Origin: Pyronema omphalodes
Lineage: Eukaryota > Ascomycota > Pezizomycetes > Pezizales > Pyronemataceae
DNA length: 64,000 nt
Direction of reading: 5' to 3'
NCBI GenBank assembly: GCA_024516155.1
Contig: JAJJXM010000070.1
Span: 186,001 to 250,000, forward strand
Below the pieces are notes generated by a model. The model ran no database searches and had not been told where the DNA came from. It saw nothing but the letters and a program-made list of their open reading frames with translations. The translations under genes were made by a program, and so were the position numbers. Positions 1-12,065 of this stretch are shown one piece after another; within the stretch, counting starts at the first letter, position 1, and each line of letters begins with the position of its first letter.

Positions 1-7
1 AACTCAC

Positions 8-31
8 CACAGATGGATCAACTTCAAGCAT
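8..31 (-). CDS. LaeA-like methyltransferase, first exon only (MT0, partial)
   Basis: The reverse complement of 8-31 encodes the eight-residue first exon typical of this family (MLEVDPSV), followed immediately by a GTGAGT donor at 7-2. The rest of the gene lies outside the window to the left. Upstream sequence (32-130) keeps the family's A-rich leader just before the ATG. Whether the gene is intact cannot be seen. Confidence 0.75.
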
Positions 32-3000
32 TGCGTCGATTTGTGTTTGGCTTTCTATGTAGTATAATTAAAAGACAGACTGTTTCTGGCTTCATGAGCT
101 GGGGATTGACGGATAGATATAGTTTTTGATAAGTGGTTGCTAACTTGAGGAAAGGTAGTCCAAACAGCAATCCCAACAAGTGCAGGATTAAGGTTGATCC
201 TCATCCTTTGGATATGTAGAGCTGTTATACACTAGCTTTTGCATTGGAAGTGCAAATGTGGCGGTGTTTTGCTGCCCGGGCTTCCTAAAATTATCTAAAC
301 GTGACACAGTGGAGGCCTCCCCATCGCTCTGGCAACAAACGGGAGAGCCTATTTCACTACAAGAAAATATGTCTCTTGAAAGTGAATAGAGCGCCTTGAC
401 AGATGGTCTATTATTTCTCTCGGATCGGTAAAGTTGGGATTGTTACATTCCACAGCCCGTTAAGATCTATCGACCGTGAATAGAGTGATGGGAAGTCGTC
501 CTATAGTTCTACAATGTCCTTCGCTTTCACTGTGCCTACGATTGGGTTAAGAATAAAAGTCGGCCACGTTCATGGAAAGTGCACTTACCACTCATGATCT
601 TAACACCATTGTTAACATGGCGTCAGTCACTCCAGATACTGCTCAATGCTTTGCAAAATGAAGCACGAGGCAGATGATTATATACATTGAATGTTTGTCA
701 GCAAAGGCACGTGCTTTCGCTGAAAGCAGTAAAACATTATATAATCGGTTTCTAATGATGTGTCAATTTATCAATCATATATACCATCAACAAGTTTCAA
801 TTACTCCGCGAACGGGAGGGTAGATAGCCCGTTCCTCCCACTCCCACCCGAACGTGCAACATTCTTTCTCGCCCTCGAAGCTCCACATTACGCGTCGTCC
901 GAGCATGGTTTGCTAAGGTTTTTGTCATGGAGGGTAGTGAAAAGGTTGGAGTTGGTAGGGTTGCTCTGCATTGCAAACCATGGATGCTAGACTACCCGCA
1001 GTAACATTCCAACACTCTAACCTCCTATGTAACTTCTTGCATATCTGGAGCTGGGAACACCAGGCGTGCATCACTCTCGCTGCGTTCCGAAATGGTACTG
1101 GACTGGATAGACTGCTACAGTTCGCCACCTCCATCACTCGGTGGACACTCGCTACCAGGCATCATACAGAGCGCGTTGTTGATGTTGCTGACTACTCGTG
1201 AAAAAGGCGGTGCTTCTTGCGATCCTACAATAGAGAATGCAAGAAAGACATGAAGCGATATTCAAAGCTCTGTTGGTGCCACGGTTTGCACTTCGGCAGC
1301 CATGAATGCATGTTGGCAATTCTTATGCAATTTCACCTAGTACATACGTCTTTCTGGCGGCATACACGCAAGAATCATGAAACACCAAAGTGCCTTTGCT
1401 CGGCAGTTTCCGTACACAGGCTGAAGTCGACCAGTTTCAGAGGCTTATCGCCTAAGTCGTTTGTAAGGCGCTAAATGAGCAACTACATACATAGGTGATG
1501 AAGAAATGTGCAGATTTCGAGACCGCGTTTTCCGTTTTGAACTGCGCGATATCAACGATGCAGAAATGACTGCAAAATACGTCGTACCGGTATATGTTGT
1601 GTCATCCGAAGCGGAGGAATTAGAAAGGCCACCTGACCACTGGCGACAGCCTCAGATTCAATCTTTCTGAGGATATCGACGGTTTTTATGATAGATCATG
1701 CTCGACGTTATTTAGCGATGGCGGTGAAAAGCGGTGTTGGGGGCACGCTCCTCGACGCGAAGTCTCTGTAGAGGTGCATTTTAGAGATATTCCTGTACCC
1801 GAGTTCAAGGGTCTATGTAGCGCCGGCTTTTGTCCCACCCTACGACCGTGAATGCCAAGACAAACGCCTTCCAAGAAGCACCATCAAACGCAAAAAGAGG
1901 GGCCAGAGAGAGGTGGAGGTGGAGATATGCATATTGAATGCGGTAATGATCCAAGTCTACGCGGCTACAGCAGAAGATATATACCCTATACGGAAACTCC
2001 ACCTCCGCCTACACTTGAGCCCTAAGTCCGACTAAAACTCCGGAACCCTAGGCGACTTATGACAAAATCCGACTCTCATAGGACGATTGAACCGGCACTC
2101 TTCCTCAGGAAAGCTCTGGAATTATATTTATTCCCTTGCCATCTTCCAAGTATATGTGTACGCCGTCTTTAAGGGGCCTCGCGAGTACAAAGGTTTATGT
2201 CTCTCGCATAGACAGGCAAACACTGGAGCCTAATTTATAGTCTACAGAAGGCAGTTCTTATTATCATTGTTCAATTCAGATCACTCTTGGAGTTATGTAG
2301 TTGCATTCGCAACACATACGTTACAGTATCCAACAAGGTTTGACATTGAAGCCGCGATATGGAAGAAATGTTGCGAGAAGTCATCTGCGGGAATTTTTAG
2401 TTGGCGAATGCCTCAGGAAGCCATGAGGCCTCCGCCACCATTCTCCGGAAAACCATGATCACGCAACAATTTGACATTCCGATGAGCGGAACGACGCGTC
2501 ATACCGAACAAATCAGTAAAATCTTAATCCTCTAAGGCGCTTATGTTATACGGAGCTTACAGATATCTTCAGATTAACCTAGCTATTCATCGGGAGTGTC
2601 TTGACCAAACGAGCTGGATATTTTTTTTTTAAAGAACGAGGATATTCCAAACGAAAAGAACGTCTCATTTTATCGCGCTAAAAACGATGGGATGTGCAGC
2701 ATCGAGCGAGGAAGAATACACTTGAACAAAAAACTGAATTTGAATTTTATACGGTATTTGTTTAGACACGAAAAGATGCCGAAAATAGGCTACAAGCACG
2801 AAGGAAAGCTGTTCCAGATATACTGGATGTGGATTCACAGAAGCAGGAGATGCTAGAGCACCGCTACTGATATTTTTGGGTATATACACGAGATTGACAA
2901 GAGGCGCAAAAATGTCATACTCGTGCCTAAAGATGGTGGCTAGCGCCATCATCTTTAGGCACGAGTAATATCGAAAGCATGTTGTTGTGGAAACTCTTTG

Positions 3001-4510
3001 AACGCTTAAAACACATTGCGGCATCTAAACATCGTGATACTTTGAAAACGCTATAACACTTCGTAATTTTTAGGTGGTCTATAGCGCTATGTCCAATACT
3101 CCATTTTTGAGCTCAATACCGTATATACTGCCGAAAACCTTCTTCAACTGCTGCAAAATATATAAACGAATATTTAGTGTCTATCAGGCGACGTCGCGAC
3201 GATAAACGTAAAAAAAAAACAAATTGGCTCTGGTCCAAAAGTTTAGTTTCTCACGACAGCATTTCTGTCATCAAAGATGATAGTGCAAGAAATGTTTTTG
3301 AGTACTACAACCGCTTTACGCTATGTGGAAGCATTTTTCTCTTTTCAATCTTCTCTGCAACGTCGGAAGTGATATGGAGAATTTCGCTATTACTCTAGCT
3401 TCCGTGAGGCCTAACTGCAGCAGTGGCTTGCCGCCGCTGGATACCTACAGAAGTTATAACTCGCCATAACGCTACAGTTGTGTGCGATGTATGAGAAAAT
3501 ACACCTTTCTCACTCATTTCCCACTCAATGTTAATCAGTAATTTGACAATTCCTGCTGTTAAAAACGTTTGTGAACGAAGCCGAGAAGCTAAAAGTCTAC
3601 ACTTCGTGATGGTTTCCACGGCGTTGCATATCGGGGGATACAGTATCAAGTAATGCCGCATCATTTCAGCCCCCGATCCTCTTGTGAAAACACACAGATG
3701 CACAGGCAAGTTGATTGAGTCGTCTCTTTGTTCTTGACCCTTTATGCACTCCGGGACCTTTGCAATGACAAGTACTTTCCCGGTAATATCCTAACATTTC
3801 TCTTCCTCCACACTCTTCCACTTTTTCTGCCATCAGACTTCGCCCTTTTGTTCCGGGCTGCCACATTTCTCGACTCCACAAGACCAGGAATACATAACCT
3901 AGTTTTCTGCTCGATATGTAGCACTCCATTGTAGTTACTAAAGTTAATAATAGAATGATTTAAGAAGCACTGCTTGATAAGCACACATTACATTACAAGG
4001 AGTGGTAACTTTCTCCATGAAACATTGTTGTAATCCTGAGATGCTGTGATCATACCAACTTAGGAAGTAAGGAGGATTTTAAAAATATCATTAAGTCCCG
4101 GGGAAACGATGCTGAAATCACACCCAACAAATAATATATAAGGAATACAAAATATGTTCCGAGGCTGAGGAGCAACACCAATTCACTACGCGCGAACTCT
4201 CCTCCTCACCAAATCAACATCTGTGGTAGGGAATAATCGGGAGAACTATGTAACTCCGGTTAGCAATATCAAAGTGTGGCGTCTGATTGCTCATATCATT
4301 TAAGGTACCAAGATGATGACTTTGAGTCTGCCGAGCTAACAGCAAGTTTCAAGTGACGTCACCTTGGCAGAAAACGACGCTGGGCAATGACCATAAACGA
4401 ACGGGCAAGGTGTAAGGAATAATCTTAAAAAGAGCGACATTCGAGGGTCAAATAAATGAAATTGGACTGGTCGATGCCCTATGGTACAAGAAAACGAGTG
4501 AGAGTGGTTT
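32..4510. other. Intergenic region without a supported gene
   Basis: About 4.5 kb between the first exon of MT0 and the hairpin-minisatellite block. Short open frames occur on both strands but none shows a recognisable domain, family resemblance or splice pattern. The only structured item is a perfect 50 bp palindrome at 2918-2967. A stretch near 2970-3045 recurs near 10580-10660 and looks like a dispersed repeat relic. Confidence 0.5.
2918..2967. repeat. 50 bp near-perfect palindrome (micro-MITE family)
   Basis: TACTCGTGCC at the left and GGCACGAGTA at the right form a hairpin with a short TAG centre. Copies of the same family occur at 52488-52537 (also 50 bp) and, shortened to 31 bp, at 19639-19669. 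The terminal TA/TA would fit TA-target insertion, but the empty site is not available. Confidence 0.7.
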
Positions 4511-4511
4511 A

Positions 4512-5100
4512 GTTCAAACACCTTCGTGGTTTAGCTAAACACCGAAAGTGTTTAGTTAAACACCCTAAACACCAAAGTTGTTTAGTCTGATTTAAGGTGT
4601 TTAGCTAAACCACCCATCGTTGTTTAAAGGTGTTTAGTTAAACACCCCTAAACACCGAAGTTGTTTAGTGTGATTTACGGTGTTTAGCTAAACCACCCAG
4701 CGTTGTTTAGTTAAACAACTACCTTGATTTTTTTTTTTTGAGGGGTTTATTTAAACACCCCTAGGGTGTTTAAATAAACATCTTCTTTTTCGCTTATTCT
4801 TCGGTGTTTATTTAAACATCCTAGGGGTGTTTAAGGATGTTTAAATAAACACCTTCTTTTTTGCTTATTCTTCGGTGTTTAGATAAACACCCTAGGGGTG
4901 TTTAAGGATGTTTAAATAAACACATTCTTTTTCGCTTATTCTTTGGTGTTTATTTAAACACCCTAGGGGTGTTCAAATAAACACCTTCTTCTTCGCTTAT
5001 TCTTCGGGGTTTATTTGAACTGTCCTCTGATGTTCAAATAAACATCTACAGTCCACTTCCTAGGGATGGCTTTTCCATGGTTCATATAAATCACCCTGCA
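4512..5100. repeat. Array of GTGTTTA(N)TAAACAC hairpins
   Basis: Many palindromes of the form GGTGTTTAAATAAACACC are strung together. In 4740-5050 they sit in a tandem period of about 70 bp, each unit carrying two GTGTTTA-type palindromes, a CCTAGGGG core and a CTTCTTTTTCGCTTATTCTT spacer. Later units lose parts. No protein is encoded. Confidence 0.8.
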
Positions 5101-5690
5101 GTGTTCTACTGAACATTCAGTTTTAAACTGTAGAGCTGTGTTCTGCTTATGTTTGTTGATGGAAGTGGATATTGCCTTAGTGCGCATCCCTTCCTTATGT
5201 TCTGTTCGTTCTGCCGTTGTTGTTCCTCGTTCTTCATCCATTTCATTCACTTGTTTCTCCACCTCCATCTTTCCGTCTTGTTTGACTGTAAGTTTTTCCT
5301 CATGTCAAATGTTTGTCCCTCTACAGAATTTGCTAGTTCATACACCATACGCCACCGGAGGGACAAAAGGGAGAGAGGGGTGGGGGGGGGGGGGGGGGGG
5401 GATATGAACTTCTAGATACTCGCTGAGTCAAGTACTGCAAACCAACCCCACAAATATCTACAATGCTAACCAGACAAACAGGATGCTCAGAAAACCTAAG
5501 TCTATTTATTGAAGCGATCCATGATTCCAGCATATGTAAGGGTCAATTAAAAAAGGCACAAAGCAAATGGTACTATACAGAGAGCAGGAGCAGGAGTAAG
5601 AGGGGTGAGGAGGGAGGTGGGAGGTTCCTGTATGTATAGATAGAGGACCTGGCAATAGCTAGAGACATGTTATATAATGAGCGAGTGGTT
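5101..5690. other. Spacer between the two halves of the GTGTTTA block
   Basis: Non-repetitive sequence between the hairpin array and the tandem minisatellite. It contains a run of about 20 G (5382-5401). No gene is supported. Confidence 0.4.
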
Positions 5691-6135
5691 TAGTAATTAA
5701 TTTAAAACATTTAAAAAATATCTGAGGTGCTTGATCAAACCACTATTGTGCAAGGTGTTTAAATCGGTGTTTAAAGGTGTTTAGTAGGTGTTTAAAGGTG
5801 TTTAAATCGGCGTTTAAAGGTGTTTAGTAGGTGTTTAGATCGGTGTTTAAAGGTGTTTAAAGGTGTTTAAATCGGTGTTTAAATCGGTGTTTAAAGGTGT
5901 TTAGTAGGTGTTTAAAGGTGTTTAGTAGGTGTTTAAAGGTGTTTAGTAGGTGTTTAAAGAGGTGTTTAGTAGGTGTTTAAAGGTGTTTAGTAGGTGTTTA
6001 AAGAGGTGTTTAGTAGGTGTTTAAAGGTGTTTAGTAGGTGTTTAAAGAGGTGTTTAGTAAATGAATTTTGTGGGTGTTTGAATTAAACACCTTTTGTGGT
6101 TTAAAGTGTGGTTTGATTAAACACCTTTTTTTTGT
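5691..6135. repeat. GGTGTTTA(AA/GTA) tandem minisatellite
   Basis: From about 5748 to 6063 the sequence alternates GGTGTTTAAA and GGTGTTTAGTA units, with higher-order repeats such as an interspersed AAAGAGGTGTTTAGTAG. At both edges the units turn into GTGTTTGATTAAACACC-type palindromes like those at 4512-5100, so the two blocks belong to one system. Confidence 0.85.
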
Positions 6136-6309
6136 ACCACAGGGGATGGAGGACATAAGCACATGTTATCACTCGTTTTGGGAACTGGCGGAAATATTTA
6201 TGTCGGAAATCATGCACAAAACTTCCGGCTAACTGCCAGATGTATGAAGAATACCCAAGAAAAAACCTCAAATACATATGTAGTAAAAGAAGTTACTAAG
6301 TACAAACAC

Positions 6310-6520
6310 CATCGTGAAAACTTGATCCTGAGCTGTATAATCAATACTGACTGGGGTCCGATAACTGTTGTACGAGAAACAACGTTTGTGTTTTTCATGC
6401 GGAAGAGAAGGTACTGGAAAGAAAACAAGCCGTTTTTATGTTTTTTTTTCATTCACAGGTATGTCTGGTGCGCTTTTGACATTGGAGAGGTTGAGAAGCG
6501 TAAACTTTGCGCCCCTTCCC
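6310..6520. repeat. Dispersed repeat, inverted copy at 58365-58570
   Basis: The stretch running from the ATCGTGAAAACTTGATCCTG region to the GACATTGGAGAGGTTGAG region is clearly similar to the reverse complement of 58365-58570. Neither copy keeps an open frame that the other also keeps, so it is treated as non-coding repeat sequence. Confidence 0.55.
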
Positions 6521-6548
6521 CTGCAAAAAAAAAACAAAAGAAAAATAG

Positions 6549-7250
6549 CGGATATTATGCAGGATGCCCCCGCGAAATACCGTAATTTTCCAGATACCTC
6601 CGTCGATTAAATCTATTCAATCTGCCCCCCACTCAGGTGAATAACGCCCACCTACAGCACTGGGCGCCGAATTTTCCACGCGTCTTTTTTCTTCCGATGT
6701 GCATCCATCGCTTGCAGGTGGAAAGTTTGATTCCACTTCTAGATATGATTCTCAACCACAACCATAATGGAGCGCACCAATTCGCTGGCTACCAAAATCA
6801 GTTTTAACGTGGCTAACCCACCGATCTCTAGAGGCCATGCTAGGCAGTTCAGGAGGCCATGGTCAGGAGCGTTATCAAACATTCCTGACCGTGCCCCTCC
6901 ACGAACTATACAAGCACCTGCACCAATCCTCATTCATGATTTTTGTACTGGTGGGGTTGTCCAAGGAAGCAGTTATCTGCGGGTGAAGTCTTATTTTTCT
7001 CGAGGGAATATATTCAAAATGTATTTGGAATGTATTGACTTTTACTTCAAATTTTTTTGCAGATGCGAAGTGAACGTGCTGGACCATTCAAAGCGAAAAA
7101 AAAAAGAAAATCCAGTCGCGTGAAAATTTCGGCGCCCGGTGCTGTAGGCGAGCGTTATCCACCTGAGTGGGGGGCATATTGAATAGATTTAATCGACGGA
7201 GGTATCTGGCAAATTACGGTATTTCGCGGGGGCATCCTGCATAATATCCG
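6549..7250. mobile_element. 702 bp element with ~130 bp terminal inverted repeats
   Basis: Sequence 6549-6681 (CGGATATTATGCAGGATGCC at its outer end, ending near CACGCG) reappears inverted at about 7117-7250 with only a few mismatches. The centre encodes no transposase. It therefore looks like a non-autonomous foldback/MITE-type DNA transposon. No convincing target-site duplication is visible, and the superfamily is unclear. Confidence 0.75.
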
Positions 7251-7417
7251 GAAAAATACATAAAAAAACGATGTGCCATATTTATGTTACATATTTAAAG
7301 GTTCACAGTAGCGCAAAAAAAACATATCCATTACTACAACCAATAACATTACTCACCACACAGGACCTCATCCAAGATCACGTGAGACCTTAATTTGATT
7401 ATCACACGTCGCACACC

Positions 7418-8739
7418 TCATGCTCTTGGCTTTCGTCCATAAACGCGATAACTAATTATTGTTAGAACTGTTCCTATGTTTTCTTTTGAAAGCTTTGAAA
7501 GGGGGGACATGCTATTTAGCGTACATGTGATAATTCTTATTGCGAATCGCAGCGACTCCAGCATTGCAAATGGATTGTGCTCTTTCAACTTCCATACCCA
7601 AAATCCTAGTAAATGCAGCCATCCCATAACTTTCAAGGCCGGTCTCGCAGTTGAGCAGTGCCATTGCACCAATCCTCTTTTGTCTTGGATCCTTCGGCCA
7701 AGGACCCAAGGGCTCTTTGGCTTCCAATACATGGATGTCCTCAAAGCCTGCCTTCCCCAACAACAACTTCATGGATTCTAGCTCCGGGGCTGGCCGCCCC
7801 ATCTTTATCATGGCTTCGCGCAAATAGTCGGTGTATATCTTCGCACCATTGTTGGGCTTCATGGTACCGTCATCGCAATTGAGCGTGACGCTATATTCGC
7901 AGAGTTCAACGTAACCACCGGGGACGGTACAACTATCGATGGATATTAGAGATGTTGTAAATAGGGTTGGCTACTCACCGCATAAGCTCGCTTGCAAGGT
8001 GGTTCCAATCACTAACGCCAGAGGCAATGTTACGACAGTGAATAAAGTCAAAAGAGTCCTGGTATGATAATATATCAATATTTCTGTACTCAAATTCTGC
8101 GTAATTTGTCAATGATAGGTTAACTAACGTCCTTAAACGTCCACTCTAACATAGCATCGTCAACCTCAAAGCGACTACCTCAAACGTTAGCTTGACTAGA
8201 TGTAGAGGTAATAGAGAAATCTCACCAATTGGCCGGAATCCAGTCAGGTTGTATGGGGCTCAAATCGGTTCCGATGACTTCAGCCATTGGGTATTTATCA
8301 GCCATGTCTATGGCCCATATACCTGTACCCGTGCCGATGTCCAAGATTCGATGTGGCTCGTTGAGCGGAGCCTCGTGGAGCTTATCGTCCCATACCATCC
8401 GCATAATCTCATGGTTCAAGTCTAGTCTGTACACCGGCTCAGTATACATCACCGAAGACATTTTCCACCAACCGCCCATTAATGCGAGTCACAACATACC
8501 GATCCTGCTCCTTCTCATCCGTAGGCAGAAGATATTTATCGGGCCCATAATAGGCGTGGTATCGTCGGCCGTGCTCGAATATATATTGATTCACTGATGA
8601 CGTGAGGCTTGCCGTGCTGGTATCATAGCCTGCAGAATCATAGTCCTCATTCTCGGGTCTTTCGAGCTGCGGAAGTTAAAACAGGAGTTATGGAAATAAT
8701 GGAAGTGAAGCTCACCAAAGATGGATCAACCTCAAGCAT
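7418..8739 (-). CDS. LaeA-like SAM-dependent methyltransferase (MT1)
   Basis: Predicted 323 aa class I methyltransferase of the fungal LaeA-like/UMTA (Methyltransf_23) type; it should transfer a methyl group from S-adenosylmethionine to an unknown acceptor. Exons on the minus strand: 8739-8716, 8666-8500, 8426-8226, 8174-8129, 8058-7979, 7932-7513, 7451-7418. A short N-terminal leader is followed by the SAM-binding motif [14 protein letters not shown] (about residues 92-104), [10 protein letters not shown] (112-121), [11 protein letters not shown] (132-142), [12 protein letters not shown] (149-160), PGGYVEL (about 177-183) and the family C-terminus YRVYGRKP. The final intron has a GC donor (GCATGT at 7512) instead of GT. 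If it is not spliced, an in-frame TAG ends the protein after MYAK (312 aa). The start is fixed by the conserved eight-residue first exon. The family is confident; the substrate is unknown. Confidence 0.85.
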
Positions 8740-8820
8740 TGTGTTGACTTGCGTTTGGTCTTTTGTTGAGTGTACTGAAGAGATAGACTGTCAACCTCTT
8801 TGGCAGCTGGGGGTTAACCA

Positions 8821-8859
8821 ATTAATATAGAGTTCGGTATCTAGCCGCCGATGTGATGA
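8821..8859 (-). promoter_or_regulatory. Core promoter of MT1
   Basis: Reading on the minus strand, the family motif TCATCACATCGGCGGCTAGA (8859-8840) is followed by a TATATTAAT box at about 8829-8821, some 85 nt upstream of the MT1 ATG. The same motif/TATA pair precedes MT4, MT5, MT8 and MT9. Confidence 0.6.
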
Positions 8860-8985
8860 ACCGTGTATAACGGCAGGAATCTAGGTCGCTCCCGGGTTAC
8901 GTCTGACAAGCATGTTCCGGGTTGGCAGCACTAGTACGCAAATAAATATTTTATAACACCATATTGGGTTATTTATGGCTATTAC

Positions 8986-9428
8986 CAGAGCTGGCACTGA
9001 TCGGAGGTCAGTAGAAAAAAAAATGAACTGACCGGGTCAGTGACATATATCAGTGACTGGGTCAATGACCGGGTCAGAGAGGGGTCGCAAGTCACGCGTT
9101 CGTGTGATGACTCATGATGCCGCAACGGCGACGGCTGTCTGCCCCGGGAGTTGACTTCAGCGAACCAGAAAAGAGTGCTCGTACCTAACTTCAATTTAAT
9201 TCCATATTTGATGTACTAAAAATCAAAGATGTGTTCTTCCCTATGCTAGTACATCAGTCAATCCTACATATATTTACCGCACTGTCCATTATTTCATCCT
9301 CCTTACTCATGCTATCCAACTATCCTCGATCATTCCAGAGATCTAACATCCGCAATTTCAATCCTAATCTTACCGATCCGTTGCTGATCCTCCGGTCACT
9401 GATACTGACCCGATCAGCGCCAGCTCTG
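8986..9428. mobile_element. hAT-like MITE, 443 bp
   Basis: Ends are CAGAGCTGGC(A) and (G)CGCCAGCTCTG in inverted orientation, extended by CTGATCGG. The flanks carry a perfect 8 bp duplication GCTATTAC (8978-8985 and 9429-9436). An 8 bp duplication and CAGAG ends are hallmarks of hAT elements. The interior has internal GACCGGGTCAGTGAC-type repeats and no transposase, so it is non-autonomous. Confidence 0.85.
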
Positions 9429-9706
9429 GCTATTACCATTCTGCTCTTCCGTTGGTATCACGGTCTCGGGATGATCTATGTACCTTCCGTGGAATGACTA
9501 TAAGTGCTGTACAAAAACACGCTAATGCGCGAATTTGCAGTGTAATTACCACGATTTTTCTCTTGCTGCATCCACATATATTTTTGAGGGGTTTTGTACA
9601 TAGATATATGTATATGTATGGCGTCAGGTACTTTGTACTAGGTAGATCTAGCGCGACAGGGGTTCAAATCCCGCAACGACATCTCAACGCAGACAATTAT
9701 GACAAT

Positions 9707-10312
9707 GGGTGGCTTCCCGGGGTGTCTGCGAAAACTCTCCAGATTATAAAACCTATTCCTAAATAAACGCGCCATCCCGCGGACCATTTTCCGGCTGATT
9801 TCCTAATGTAGCGAAAAGGTGTGAAATGTAAAAACATTGCTTGCACTTGTAAAAAGAGGGCTGTATTGTAATATGCTTAAGTTTCCGAGCTGCTCTTTCA
9901 ACTATGCTTTCATATTTTTTGGTGGTTGTGATTTCGTTGTGTGCGGGCACGAAGCATAGCTAACATCACCAACTCCACCCAGCTTCGTCAACATCACCAA
10001 CCCCGCCCGCTCTTGTCGCTGTAGCAACGTAGAGTTCTCAGCTTTCGGCGCGTCGCTTCGTATGTAGTCAACACACCCTCATTTCTTTTTTTCTGCGCTA
10101 TGCAATGCAGTCTGTAAGTCTTAGCTTCTTTAGAACACGCTATACCAATTATGCGTCTGAGCAGACCCCACCCTTGCGAGTGTATAGAGTTGAATCTGGG
10201 GACTGCTGGCTCTAAACGAGATCCGCCGAAAACCGTTAGCTTCCTTCATTTCACGTTAGACTCTTCCATTTCAAGGTTCGCAGTTTTCCTCGGACACCCC
10301 GGGAAGCCACCC
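9707..10312. mobile_element. Harbinger-like MITE, family E1 copy A (606 bp)
   Basis: Ends with GGGTGGCTTCCCGGGGTGTC at the left and its inverse at the right. Flanking trinucleotides are AAT and ACT, close to the perfect AAT/AAT around the two sister copies (34873-35500 and 38856-40834). Short 3 bp duplications and GGG ends suggest a PIF/Harbinger-like origin. No transposase is encoded. Confidence 0.8.
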
Positions 10313-11960
10313 ACTGCACAAAATCAAAAGAATTAGATTTCCCACAGATAGATCATAAAAATGTATGCAGAGAACAATTCTACCGCTCAAAGGTTTATTT
10401 AAGGGCATGGTTGTGGGGCAATTTAGGTGGCAGAGGACTTTTTGTATGCATACCCAAATGCGCATAGTATATACACTTATAAAAAAAAAGGAGGGGGTTT
10501 AAAATGTTTTTGAAACGTTTCTGCAGGCGAGAAAAGTTTTTAGCGCTATGTAGACATTTTTTTCCACGCTGTAAGCGCGTAATATCGAAAGCGGTTTCTT
10601 GTGCAAACTGTCAGAACGCTCAAAATGCATTGCGGCATCTAAACATCGTGATACTTCCACATGCCGATGAGTTTTCATAGGATTCTAAAGAACCAACACT
10701 GAGTAAGAATCTTGCCAATAGACCCTGCGTGTTGGAATATGTGCTGACTTGATTGTAGCAACCTTGTGCGGCCAACCTGGCAAATGGCTCCCTCTGGAAT
10801 CAGTCATATTCAGCAAGCAACCATTTTACCAAACCATATTCAGGCAATTGAACGCCAAAAGAATCACATCTGATGTATACAATAGGCTCTAAGAATCTTC
10901 TGACACGGTGCGCTGGTGATAGGCCATTCAAGACAGATGAAGATATAATGGTCGAAATGGATGTCACCTTAGTACCAAGGAAATTGTGTCCGTATCTCAG
11001 GGAATGTTCATCGTCCGTTTGATTTATTTTGCATTCATGATGCATGAGCTGATATGTAGACAGGTTCCTATTCCCCGTACTGCAACTAGAAGCTGTCCTC
11101 GAGGAACTAACGGTCCGCCTTTGAAATCAACGCAGAACGATCCGATCGCTGGTAAAGGAATAGGGTATGAAGTTATTTTGTAGCAGCCGTGGAACAATAG
11201 ATATATTGTATGCGTAGTAGTGAAAGTAATAATCAAAGTGGCAGTACCGGCATGCAGAGTTGGAGATGATGGGGGCAGGAAGGGGGGTTATCGATGGTAT
11301 CGATGTAGCTGGTCTTGTCAATAATGCGTAATCACGTGGCTTTCAATAAAAAATTGTGGGAATCTTAAAGTGGCCAATCACGTCCCTTTTCATGGATAAC
11401 TGTGGTGCTAGTAATGTGGGTAATCACGTGGATTTCAATTAATTGGCCTTTCAAGTGAATTTAGTGCAGCGCTAATGTGATGCGGCTTGTCCCCATTCAG
11501 ATGTTGCTCACCAAGCATCATAATATGTCAAAAATGTTTGCATACCGTTCAAGAACGCTTTCCACTTCTTGAAACTCTTCCGATTGCAGAATGTTTGTGA
11601 CGGCAACAGTTTGAAGATGTTACATGTTCTGCAAAAATAAAGCATTTTTCAGCGCATAATCTTTTTGAAAAACCAGCCATTGCAGATGTTAAGACATCGT
11701 TGAGTGTAATGCCATATTGAAATGACTCAACATATATCTTACGAATATGCATTGAATGCACCTTCTAACTGTTTATTGTTGCTATCGCCAGAAAATGCCT
11801 TACCCTCAACGATAACACGTTAGACCCGTCAGGTTACGCCTATGAATAGGTTTTGAAAAACCCAGTTTTTTACAAGGGTACATAATAGGCATTTTTATCG
11901 CCCTGGATGCAACTGCCGCCTAGGATGCCACTATGGCTTTCCTGTTGTATAGCGGGGGCC
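10313..11960. other. Intergenic region without a supported gene
   Basis: Spacer upstream of MT2. Small open frames show no family resemblance. A segment near 10580-10660 resembles 2970-3045. Nothing else is recognised. Confidence 0.4.
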
Positions 11961-11963
11961 GCT

Positions 11964-12059
11964 AGTTGCAGTCGAACTCTATATGAGTCCGTAAATCCGC
12001 CGTGCATCATATGATTGTCTGGATCTCCAGCACAGTAAGCATAAAACGTAGCAGATATC
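11964..12059 (+). promoter_or_regulatory. Diverged core promoter of MT2
   Basis: A CGAACTCTATATGAG segment (about 11963-11977) matches the CGAACTCTATATGAATC TATA region of MT8. It is followed by degraded leader sequence. The upstream CGGCGGCTAGATAC motif seen in other copies is not recognisable here. Confidence 0.45.
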
Positions 12060-12065
12060 ATGACT

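Noticed and set aside
5748..6063. CRISPR-like regular repeats
   Set aside because: Units are contiguous and very short, without unique spacers, and the genome is eukaryotic.
6163..6585. 140-codon frame
   Set aside because: It spans a dispersed repeat and the edge of the 702 bp inverted-repeat element; no start context, domain or conservation in the second repeat copy.
7476..7882. Plus-strand frames over MT1, and similar antisense frames over each MT gene
   Set aside because: They are shadows of exon 6, which lacks stops on the opposite strand; the sense strand carries all family motifs and splice sites.
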